A stretch of DNA of 64,000 nt from Petrolisthes cinctipes (taxonomy: Eukaryota; Arthropoda; Malacostraca; Decapoda; Porcellanidae): assembly GCA_033782935.1 (NCBI GenBank), contig JAWQEG010001359.1, positions 620,001 through 684,000 of the forward strand, written 5' to 3'. The notes beneath the pieces are model-generated. The model was not told where the DNA came from. It saw only the letters and a program-made list of their open reading frames with translations, and did no database searches. The translations under genes and the position numbers were made by a program. Positions 36,293-47,370 of this stretch are shown one piece after another; positions within the stretch are counted from its first letter, which is position 1, and every line of letters starts with the position of its first letter.

Positions 36293-37792
36293 AGTAGGCA
36301 TGTACAGATCGCTTCTGGGACCCCAAAATATCGAATTTTCGGGTGTTTTGAGCCTGAATTTGAGATATAAACGAGTATAGAAGATTCATACACATATTGA
36401 CATTGGGCACCAAAAATATCGATTTTGAGCATGTTTTGAGCCTATATATTGAAAACATTCTAGCACTGAGTAGGCATATAGAGATCGCTTCTGGGACCCA
36501 AAAATATTGAATTTTCGGGTGTTTAGGGCCAGAATTTGAGATATAAACGGGTGCAGAAGATGCATGCACATATCGACTTTTGGGCACCTAAAAGATCGAT
36601 TTTCAGTATGTTTTTGGCCTGTATTTTGAAAATACTCTAACACGGAGTTGGCATGTACAGATCGCTTCTGGGACTCCTAAATATCGAATTTTCGGGTGTT
36701 TTGGGCCTGAATTTGAGATATCGCCTTTACGCACCTAAAATATCGATTTTTAGCATGTTTTGAGACTATATTTTGAAAACATTCTAGCACTGAGTAGGCA
36801 TGTACAGATCGCTTCTGGGACCCCAAAATATCGAATTTTCGGGTGTTTTGAGCCAGAATTTGTGATATAAACGAGTATAGAAGATGCATACACATATTGA
36901 CTGTGGGCACCAAAAATATCGATTTTGAGCATGTTTTGGGCCTGTATTTTGAAAATACTCTAACAGGGAGTAGGCATGTACAGATCGCTTCTGGGACCCC
37001 AAAATATCGAATTTTCGGGTGTTTTGGGCCTGAATTTTAGATATCACCTTTAAGCACCTAAAATATCGATTTTTAGCATGTTTTGAGCCTATATTTTGAA
37101 AATATTCTAATACCGAGTAGGCATGTACAGATCGCTTCTGGGACCCCTTAATATCGAATTTTCGTGTGTTTTGAGCTTGAATTTGAGATATAAACGAGTA
37201 CAGAAGATGCATTCACATATCGAATTTGGGTACCTAAAATATCGATTTTGAGCATGTTTTGAGCCTATATTTTGAAAACATTCTAGCACTGAGTAGGCAT
37301 GTACAGATCGCTTTTGGGACCCCAAAATATCGAATTTTCGGGTGTTTAGGGCCAAAATTTGAGATATAAACGGGTACAGAAGATGCATGCACATATCGAC
37401 TTTTGGGCACCTAAAAGATTGATTTTCAGTATGTTTTTGGCCTGTATTTTGAAAATACTCTAACACGGAGTAGGCATGTACAGATCGCTTCTGGGACCCC
37501 TAAATATCAAAGTTTCGGGTATTTTGGGACGGAATTTGAGATATCGACTTTTTGGCACCTAAAATATCGATTTTTAGCATGTTTTTAGCCTATATTTTGA
37601 AAATATTCTAGCATTGAGTAGGCATGTACAGATTGCTTCTGGGACCCCAAAATATTGAATTTTCTGGTGTTTTGAGCCTGAATTTGAGATATAAACGGGT
37701 ACAGAAGACACATGCACATATTGACTTTGGGCATCTAAATTATCGATTTTCAGGATGTTTTGGACCTGTATTTTGAAAATACTCTAACACTG

Positions 37793-38790
37793 ACTAGGCA
37801 TGTACAGACCGCTTCTGGGACCCCAAAATATCGAATTTTCGGGTGTTTTGGGCCTGAATTTGGGATATCGCCTCTACGCACCTAAAATATCGATTTTTAG
37901 CATGTTTTGAGCCTATATTTTGAAAATATTCTAGCACTGAGTAGGCATGTACAGATCGCTTCTGGGACTCCAAAATATCGAATTTTCGGGTGTTTTGAGC
38001 TGAATTTTAGATATAAACGAGTACAGAAGATGCATGCACATATCGACTTTTGGGCACCTAAAATATCGATTTTCAGCATGTTTTGAGCCTATATTTTGAA
38101 AACATTCTAGCCTGAGTAGGCATGTACAGATCGCTTCTGGGACCCCAAAATATCGAATTTTCGGGTGTTTAGGGCCAGAATTTGAGATATAAACGGGTAC
38201 AGAAGATGCATGCACATATCGACTTTTGGGCACCTAAAAGATCGATTTTCAGTATGTTTTTGGCCCGTATTTTGAAAATACTCTAACACTAAGTAGGCAT
38301 GTACAGATCGCTTCTGGGACCCCAAAATATCGAATTTTTGGGTGTTTTGAGCCTGAATTTGGGATATCGCCTCTACGCACCTAAAATATCGATTTTTAGC
38401 ATGTTTTGAGCCTATATTTTGAAAATATTCTAGCACTGAGTAGGCATGTACAGATCGCTTCTGGGACTCCAAAATATCGAATTTTCGGGTGTTTTGAGCT
38501 GAATTTTAGATATAAACGAGTACAGAAGATGCATGCACATATCGACTTTTGGGCACCTAAAATATCGATTTTCAGCATGTTTTGAGCCTATATTTTGAAA
38601 ACATTCTAGCCTGAGTAGGCATGTACAGATCGCTTCTGGGACCCCAAAATATCGAATTTTCGGGTGTTTAGGGCCAGAATTTGAGATATAAACGGGTACA
38701 GAAGATGCATGCACATATTGACTTTGGGCCCCAAAAATATCGATTTTCAGCATGTTTTGGGCCTGAATTTTGAAAATATTCTAACTCGGA
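37793..38790 (+). repeat. Nested 499-bp duplication in HOR-F copy 2
   Basis: Partner of 34166-35163. The second module reads 'cctctacgcacc' (38350) where copy 1 has 'cctctacacacc' (34743). Confidence 0.87.
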
Positions 38791-41418
38791 GTAGGCATGT
38801 ACAGATCGCTTCTGGGACCCCAAAATATCGAATTTTCGGGTGTTTTGGGCATGAATTTGAGATATCGCCTTTATGCACCTAAAATATCGGATTTTAGCAT
38901 GTTTTGAGCCTATATTTTGAAAATATTCTAGCACTGAGTAGGCCTGTACAGATTGCTTCTGGTACCCCAAAATATTGAATTTTTGGGTGTTTTGAGCCTG
39001 AATTTGAGATATAAACGGGTACAGAAGATACATGCACATTTTGACTTTGGGCATCTAAATGATCGATTTTGAGCATGTTTTCGGCCTGTATTTTGAAAAT
39101 ACTCTAACTCGGAGTAGGCATGTACAGATCGCTTCTGGGACCCCAAAATATCGAATTTTCGGGTGTTTTGGGCCTAAATTTGAGATATCGCCTTTACGCA
39201 CCTAAAATATCGATTTTTAGCATGTTTTGAGCCTATATTTTGAAAATATTCTAGCACTAAGTAGGCATGTACAGATCGCTTCTGGGAACCCAAAATATCG
39301 AATTTACGGGTGTTTTGAGCTTGAATTTGAGATATAAATGGGTACAGAAGCATAGATGCGTGCACATATCGACTTTTGGGCACCTAAAATATCGATTTTG
39401 AGCATGTTTTGAGCCTATATTTTGAAAACATTCTAGCACTGAGTAGGCATGTACAGATTGCTTCTGGGACCCTAAAATATAGAATTTTCGAGAGTTTAGG
39501 GCCAGAATTTGAGATATAAATGGGTACAGAAGATGGATGCACATATCGACTTTTGGGCACCTAAAAGATCGATTTTCAGTATGTTTTTGGCCTGTATTTT
39601 GAAAATACTCTAACACGGAGTAGGCATGTACAGATCGCTTCTGGGACCCCTAAATATAGAATTTTCGTGTGTTTTGGGCCTTAATTTGAGATATCGCCTT
39701 TACGCACCTAAAATGTCGATTTTTAGCTTGTTTTGAGCCTATATTTTGAAAATATTCTAGCACTGAGTAGGCATGTACAGATCGCTTCTGGGACCCCAAA
39801 ATATTGAATTTTTGGGTGTTTTGAGCCTGAATTTGAGATATAAACGAGTACAGAAGATACCTAAAATATCGATTTTGAGGATATTTTGAGCCTATATTTT
39901 GAAAACATTCTAGCACTGAGTAGGCATGTACAGATCGCTTCTGGGACCCCAAAATATCGAATTTTCGGGTGTTTTGAGCCTGAATTTGAGATATAAACGA
40001 GTATAGAAGATTCATACACATATTGACATTGGGCACCAAAAATATCGATTTTGAGCATGTTTTGAGCCTATATATTGAAAACATTCTAGCACTGAGTAGG
40101 CATATAGAGATCGCTTCTGGGACCCAAAAATATTGAATTTTCGGGTGTTTAGGGCCAGAATTTGAGATATAAACGGGTACAGAAGATGCATGCACATATC
40201 GACTTTTGGGCACCTAAAAGATCGATTTTCAGTATGTTTTTGGCCTGTATTTTGAAAATACTCTAACACGGAGTTGGCATGTACAGATCGCTTCTGGGAC
40301 TCCTAAATATCGAATTTTCGGGTGTTTTGGGCCTGAATTTGAGATATCGCCTTTACGCACCTAAAATATCGATTTTTAGCATGTTTTGAGACTATATTTT
40401 GAAAATATTCTAGCACTGAGTAGGCATGTACAGATCGCTTCTGGGACCCCAAAATATCGAATTTTCGGGTGTTTTGAGCCTGAATTTGTGATATAAACGA
40501 GTATAGAAGATGCATACACATATTGACTGTGGGCACCAAAAATATCGATTTTGAGCATGTTTTGGGCCTGTATTTTGAAAATACTCTAACAGGGAGTAGG
40601 CATGTACAGATCGCTTCTGGGACCCCAAAATATCGAATCTTCGGGTGTTTTGGGCCTGAATTTTAGATATCGCCTTTAAGCACCTAAAATATCGATTTTT
40701 AGCATGTTTTGAGCCTATATTTTGAAAATATTCTAATACCGAGTAGGCATGTACAGATCGCTTCTGGGACCCCTTAATATCGAATTTTCGGGTGTTTTGA
40801 GCTTGAATTTGAGATATAAACGAGAACAGAAGATGCATTCACATATCGAATTTGGGTACCTAAAATATCGATTTTGAGCATGTTTTGAGCCTATATTTTG
40901 AAAACATTCTAGCACTGAGTAGGCATGTACAGATCGCTTTTGGGACCCCAAAATATCGAATTTTCGGGTGTTTAGGGCCAGAATTTGAGATATAAACGGG
41001 TACAGAAGATGCATGCACATATCGACTTTTGGGCACCTAAAAGATTGATTTTCAGTATGTTTTTGGCCTGTATTTTGAAAATACTCTAACACGGAGTAGG
41101 CATGTACAGATCGCTTCTGGGACCCCTAAATATCGAAGTTTCGGGTATTTTGGGACGGAATTTGAGATATCGACTTTTTGGCACCTAAAATATCGATTTT
41201 TAGCATGTTTTTAGCCTATATTTTGAAAATATTCTAGCACTGAGTAGGCATGTACAGATTGCTTCTGGGACCCCAAAATATTGAATTTTCTGGTGTTTTG
41301 AGCCTGAATTTGAGATATAAACGGGTACAGAAGATACATGCACATATTGACTTTGGGCATCTAAATTATCGATTTTCAGGATGTTTTGGACCTGTATTTT
41401 GAAAATACTCTAACACGG
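37793..41418 (+). repeat. HOR-F copy 2 (3626 bp)
   Basis: Same monomer order as copy 1. The short monomer at about 38791-38937 is S1 with 'cctttatgcacc' and 'aaaatatcggatttt' in place of the S2 at 35163, giving the one-base offset change. Other differences by eye are scattered single bases, such as 'gaatcttcggg' (40636) and 'ttttcgagagttt' (39485). Confidence 0.92.
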
Positions 41419-43440
41419 ACTAGGCATGTACAGACCGCTTCTGGGACCCCAAAATATCGAATTTTCGGGTGTTTTGAGCCTAAATTTGAGATATAAACGG
41501 GTACTGAAGATGCATGCACATATCGACTTTTAGGCACCTAAAACATCGATTTTGAGCATGTTTTCGGCCTGTATTTTGAAAATACTCTAACACGGAGTAG
41601 GCATGTACAGATCGCTTCTGGGACCCCAAAATATCGAATTTTCGGGTGTTTTGGGCATGAATTTGGGATATCGCCTCTACGCACCTAAAATATCGATTTT
41701 GAGCATGTTTTGAGCCTATATTTTGAAAATATTCTAGCACTGAGTAGGCATGTACAGATCGCTTCTGGGACCCCAAAATATCGAATTTTTGGGTGTTTTG
41801 AGCTGAATTTTAGATATAAACGAGTACAGAAGATGCATGCACATATCGACTTTTGGGCACCTAAAATATCGATTTTCAGCATGTTTTGAGCCTATATTTT
41901 GAAAATACTCTAACACGGAGTAGGCATGTACAGATCGCTTCTGGGACCCCAAAATATAGAATTTTCGGGTGTTTTGGGCCTTAATTTGAGATATCGCCTT
42001 TACGCACCTAAAATATCGATTTTCAACATGTTTTGAGCCTATATTTTGAAAACATTCTAGCCTGAGTAGGCATGTACAGATCGCTTCTGGGACCCCAAAA
42101 TATCGAATTTTCGGGTGTTTAGGGCCAGAATTTGAGATATAAACGGGTACAGAAGATGCATGCACATATCGACTTTTGGGCACCTAAAACATCGATTTTC
42201 AGTATGTTTTTGGCCCGTATTTTGAAAATACTCTAACACTGAGTAGGCATGTACAGATCGCTTCTGGGACCCCAAAATATCGAATTTTCGGGTGTTTTGA
42301 GCCTGAATTTGATATTTAAACGAGTATAGAAGATGCATACACATATTGACTTTGGGCCCCAAAAATATCGATTTTCAGCATGTTTTGGGCCTGAATTTTG
42401 AAATTTTTTTAACTCGGAGTAGGCATGTACAGATCGCTTCTGGGACCCCAAAATATCGAATTTTCGGGTGTTTTGGGCATGAATTTGAGATATCGCCTTT
42501 ATGCACCTAAAATATCGGATTTTAGCATGTTTTGAGCCTATATTTTGAAAATATTCTAGCACTGAGTAGGCATGTACAGATCGCTTCTAGGACCCATAAA
42601 TATCGATGTTTCAGGTGTTTTGGGACTGAATTTGAGATATCGACTTTTTGGCACCTAAAATATAGATTTTTAGCATGTTTTTAGCCTATATTTTGAAAAT
42701 ATTCTAGCACTGAGTAGGCCTGTACAGATTGCTTCTGGGACCCCAAAATATTGAATTTTTGGGTGTTTTGAGCCTGAATTTGAGATATAAACGGGTACAG
42801 AAGATACATGCACATTTTGACATTGGGCATCTAAATGATCGATTTTGAGCATGTTTTCGGCCTGTATTTTGAAAATACTCTAACTCGGAGTAGGCATGTA
42901 CAGATCGCTTCTGGGACCCCAAAATATCGAATTTTCGGGTGTTTTGGGCCTAAATTTGAGATATCGCCTTTACGCACCTAAAATATCGATTTTTAGCATG
43001 TTTTGAGCCTATATTTTGAAAATATTCTAGCACTGAGTAGGCATGTACAGATCGCTTCTGGGACCCCAAAATATTGAATTTTTGGGTGGTTTGAGCCTGA
43101 ATTTGAGATATAAACGAGTACAGAAGATACCTAAAATATCGATTTTGAGGATGTTTTGAGCCTATATTTTGAAAACATTCTAGCACTGAGTAGGCATGTA
43201 CAGATCGCTTCTGGGACCCCAAAATATCGAATTTTCGGGTGTTTTGAGCCTGAATTTGAGATATAAACGAGTATAGAAGATTCATACACATATTGACATT
43301 GGCACCAAAAATATCGATTTTGAACATGTTTTGAGCCTATATCTTGAAAACATTCTAGCACTGAGTAGGCATATAGAGATCGCTTCTGGGACCCCAAAAT
43401 ATCAAATTTTCGGGTGTTTTGAGCCTGAATTTGAGATATA
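41419..43440 (+). repeat. HOR-F downstream partial copy, rearranged
   Basis: HOR-F monomers are present (gactaggcatgtacagaccgc at 41418, 'gagctgaattttagatat', 'cctctacgcacc', the 153-bp monomer at 43036), but their order and spacing differ from copies 1 and 2. One short monomer has 'atcgattttcaacatg' (42020). A long monomer has 'gatatttaaacgag' (42313) and 'gaaatttttttaactcgg' (42401). Two short monomers are adjacent at 42418-42712. Confidence 0.78.
42418..42712 (+). repeat. Adjacent pair of short monomers (147 + 148 bp)
   Basis: An S1 with 'cctttatgcacc' and 'aaaatatcggatttt' is followed directly by an S2 with 'gactttttggcacc' and 'aaaatatagattttt'. Adjacent short monomers are very rare here; the only other pair I found is at 63542. 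HOR-F copy 1 carries only the S2 at this place (35163) and copy 2 only the S1 (38791). Confidence 0.88.
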
Positions 43441-43863
43441 AACGAGTACAGAAGATGCATGCACATATCGACTTTTCGGCACCTAAAATATCGATTTTTA
43501 GCTTGTTTTGAGCCTATATTTTGAAAACATTCTAGCACTGAGTAGGCATGTAGAGATTGCTTCTGGGACCCCAAAATATCGAATTTTCGGGTGTTTTGAG
43601 CCTGAATTTGAGATATAAACGAGTATAGAAGATGCATACACATATTGACTTTGGGCTCCAAAAATATCGATTTTGAGCATGTTTTGGGCCTGAATTTTGA
43701 AAATACTCTAACACGGAGTAGGCAAGTATAGATCGCTCCTGGGACCCCAAAATATCGAATTTTCGGGTGTTTTGGGCATGAATTTGAGATATCGCCTTTA
43801 TGCACCTAAAATATCGGATTTTAGCATGTTTTGAGCCTATATTTTGAAAATATTCTAGCACTG

Positions 43864-44923
43864 AGTAGGCATGTACAGATCGCTTCTGGGACCCCAAAAT
43901 ATCGAATTTTCGGGTGTTTTGAGAATGAATTTAAGATATAAACGAGTATAGAAGATGCATACACATATTGACTTTGGGCACCAAAAATATCGATTTTGAG
44001 TATGTTTAGAGCCTATATCTTGAAAATATTCAAGCACTGAGTAGGCATATAAAGATCGCTTCTGGAACCCCAAAATATCGAATTTTCGGGTGTTTTGAGC
44101 CTGAATTTGAGATATAAACGACTACAGAAGATGCATGCACATATCGACTTTTGGGCACCTAAAATATCGATTTTGAGGATGTTTTGAGCCAATATTTTGA
44201 AAACATTCTAGCACTGAGTAGGCATGTACAGATCGCTTCTGGGACCCCAAAATATCGAATTTTCGGGTGTTTTGAGCCTGAATTTGAGATATAAACGAGT
44301 ACAGAAGATGCATACACATATTGACTTTGGGCACCTAAAATATCGATTTTGAGCATGTTTTGAGCCTATATCTTGAAAACATTCTAGCACTGAGTAGGCA
44401 TATAGAGATCGCTTCTGGGACCCCAAAATATCGAATTTTCGGGTGTTTTGAGCCTGAATTGGAGATATAAACGAGTACAGAAGATGCATGCACATATCGA
44501 CTTTTGGGCACCTAAAATATCGATTTTTTAGCCTGTTTTGAGCCTATATTTAGAAAATATTTTAGCACTGAATAGGCATGTACAGATCGCTTCTGGGACC
44601 CCAAAATATCGAATTTTCGGGTGTTTTGAGCCTGAATTTAAGATATAAACGAGTACAGAAGATGCATGCACATATCGACTTTTGGGCACCTAAAATATCG
44701 ATTTTTAGCATGTTTTGAGCCTATATTTTGAAAACATTCTAGCACTGAGTAGGCATGTAGAGATCGCTTCTGGGACCCCAAAATATCGAATTTTCGGGTG
44801 TTTTGAGCCTGAATTTGAGATATAAACGAGTATAGAAGATGCATACACATATTGACTTTGGTCCCCAAAAATATCGATTTTCAGCATGTTTTGGGCCTGA
44901 ATTTTGAAAATACTCTAACACGG
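43864..44923 (+). repeat. Run of six long monomers without a short one
   Basis: Intervals are 176, 177, 176, 178, 177, 176. Several carry 'gcatatagagatcgc' or 'gcatataaagatcgc' in place of 'gcatgtacagatcgc' and 'tatcttgaaaacattc' for 'tattttgaaaacattc'. In the first 43 kb, runs of long monomers are limited to one to three. Confidence 0.85.
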
Positions 44924-46254
44924 AGTAGGCATGTACAGATCGCTTCTGGGACCCCAAAATATCGAATTTTCGGGTGCTTTGGCATGAATTTGAGATATCG
45001 CCTTTATGCACCTAAAATATCGATTTTTAGCATGTTTTGAGCCAATATTTTAAAAATATTCTAGCACTGAGTAGGCATGTACAGATCGCTTCTGGGACCC
45101 CAAAATATTGAATTTTCGGGTGTTTTGAGCCAGAATTTGAGATATAAACGAGTACAGAAGATGCATGCACATATCGACTTTTTGGCACCTAAAATATCGA
45201 TTTTGAGCATGTTTTGAGCCTATATTTTGAAAACATTCTAGCACTGAGTAGGCATGTACAGATCGCTTCTGGGACCCCAAAATATCGAATTTTCGGGTGT
45301 TTTGAGCTTGAATTTGAGATATAAACGAGTATAGAAGATGCATACACATAATGACTTTGGGCACCAAAAATATCGATTTTCAGCTTGTTTTGGGCCTGAA
45401 TTTTGAAAATACTCTAACACGGAGTAGGCATGTACAGATCGCTTCTGGGACCCCAAAATATCGAATTTTCGGGTGTTTAGGGCCAGAAATTGAGATATAA
45501 ACGGGTACAGAAGATGCATGCACATATCGACTTTTCGGCACTTAAAAGATTGATTTTCAGTATGTTTTTGGCCTGTATTTTGAAAATACTGTAACACAGA
45601 GTAGGCATGTACAGATCGCTTCTGGGACCCCTAAAATATCGAAGTTTCAGGTGTTTTGGGACTGAATTTGAGATATCGACTTTTTGGCACCTAAAATATA
45701 GATTTTTAGCATGTTTTTAGCCTATATTTTGAAAATATTCTAGCACTGAGATTGCTTCTTGGACCCCAAAATATTGAATTTTTGGGTGTTTTGAGCCTGA
45801 ATTTGAGATATAAACGTGTACAGAAGATACATGCACATATTGACTTTGGGCATCTAAATGATCGATTTTGAGCATGTTTTGGGCCTGTATTTTGAAAATA
45901 CTCTAACACGGAGTAGGCATGTACAGATCGCTTCTGGGACCCCAAAATATCGAATTTTCGGGTGTTTTGAGCCTGAATTTGAGATATAAACGGGTACTGA
46001 AGATGAATGCACATATCGACTTTTGGGCACCTAAAACATCGATTTTGAGCATGTTTTCGGCCTGTATTTTGAAAATACTCTAACTCGGAGTAGGCATGTA
46101 CAGATCGCTTCTGGGACCCCAAAATATCGAATTTTCGGGTGTTTTGAGCCTGAATTTAAGATATAAACGAGTACAGAAGATGCATGCACATATCGACTTT
46201 TGGGCACCTAAAAGATCGATTTTGAGCATGTTTTGAGCCTATATTTTGAAAACA
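44830..46254 (+). repeat. HOR-G copy 1 (1425 bp)
   Basis: Begins inside a long monomer at 'gtatagaagatgc' and ends inside another at 'ttttgaaaaca'. Landmarks at 44924, 45070, 45247, 45423, 45600, 45749, 45912 and 46089. Private variants are 'gggtgctttgg', 'actgtaacacagagtagg' (45590) and a landmark deletion at 45749. The unit boundary at 46254/46255 is an actual joint and not an arbitrary cut. Confidence 0.88.
45749..45911 (+). repeat. Long monomer with a deleted landmark (163 bp), HOR-G
   Basis: 'cactgagattgcttctt' lacks 13 bp of the landmark between 'gag' and 'attgc'. The same deletion occurs at 47174 (copy 2). A related but different 8-bp deletion, 'gagtacagattgc', lies at 47485. Confidence 0.86.
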
Positions 46255-46348
46255 GTATAGAAGATGCATACACATATTGACTTTGGGCCTCAAAAATATC
46301 GATTTTCAGCACGTTTAGGGCCTGAATTTTGAAAATACTCTAACACGG
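46089..46348 (+). repeat. Fused monomer (260 bp) at the HOR-G joint
   Basis: A long monomer runs to 'ttttgaaaaca' (46254) and continues directly at 'gtatagaagatgcatacac' (46255). About 93 bp are missing, including the landmark. The two sides are unrelated positions of the monomer and share at most one base at the junction. The right side equals the start of HOR-G copy 1 at 44830. Confidence 0.88.
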
Positions 46349-47370
46349 AGTAGGCATGTACAGATCGCTTCTGGGACCCCAAAATATCGAATTTTCGGGT
46401 GCTTTGGGCATGAATTTGAGATATCGCCTTTATGCACCTAAAATATCGATTTTTAGCATGTTTTGAGCCTATATTTTGAAAATATTCTAGCACTGAGTAG
46501 GCATGTACAGATCGCTTCTGGGACCCCAAAATATTGAATTTTCGGGTGTTTTGAGCCAGAATTTGAGATATAAACGAGTACAGAAGATGCATGCACATAT
46601 CGACTTTTTGGCACCTAAATTTCGATTTTGAGCATGTTTTGAGCCTATATTTTGAAAACATTCTAGCACTGAGTAGGCATATACAGATCGCTTCTGGGAC
46701 CCCAAAATATCGAATTTTCGGGTGTTTTGAGCCTGAATTTGAGATATAAACGAGTATAGAAGATGCATACACATATTGACTTTGGGTACCAAAAATATCG
46801 ATTTTCAGCTTGTTTTGGGCCTGAATTTTGAAAATACTCTAACACGGAGTAGGCATGTACAGATCGCTTCTGGGACCCCAAAATATCGAATTTTCGGGTG
46901 TTTAGGGCCAGAATTTGAGATATAAACGGGTACAGAAGATGCATGCACATATCGACTTTTCGGCACCTAAAAGATCGATTTTCAGTATGTTTTTGGCCTG
47001 TATTTTGAAAATACTGTAACACAGAGTAGGCATGTACAGATCGCTTCTGGGACCCCTAAAATATCGAAGTTTCAGGTGTTTTGGGACTGAATTTGAGATA
47101 TCGACTTTTTGGCACCTAAAATATAGATTTTTAGCATGTTTTTAGCCTATATTTTGAAAATATTCTAGCACTGAGATTGCTTCTGGGACCCCAAAATATT
47201 GAATTTTTGGGTGTTTTGAGCCTGAATTTGAGATATAAACGGGTACAGAAGATACATGCACATATTGACTTTGGGCATCTAAATGATCGATTTTGAGCAT
47301 GTTTTGGGCCTGTATTTTGAAAATACTCTAACACGGAGTAGGCATGTACAGATCGCTTCTGGGACCCCTA
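46255..47370 (+). repeat. HOR-G copy 2 (partial)
   Basis: Matches copy 1 at +1425, briefly +1426 between two single-base indels, up to about 47370. There a second S2 monomer ('gaagtttcaggtgttttggg') replaces the expected long monomer. Confidence 0.87.

Larger units (their letters stand above)
34166..37792 (+). repeat. HOR-F copy 1 (3627 bp, 22 monomers)
   Basis: Intervals 147, 175, 177, 147, 175, 176, 148, 176, 147, 182, 177, 147, 153, 176, 177, 147, 176, 147, 176, 177, 148, 176 sum to 3627. Next copy at +3627, changing to +3626 after one S2 monomer (35163-35310) that is an S1 in copy 2. Private markers: 'gggatatcgcctctac', 'agaagcatagatgcgtgc', 'agaagatacctaaaatatcg', 'gagtaggcatatagag'. 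Confidence 0.92.
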
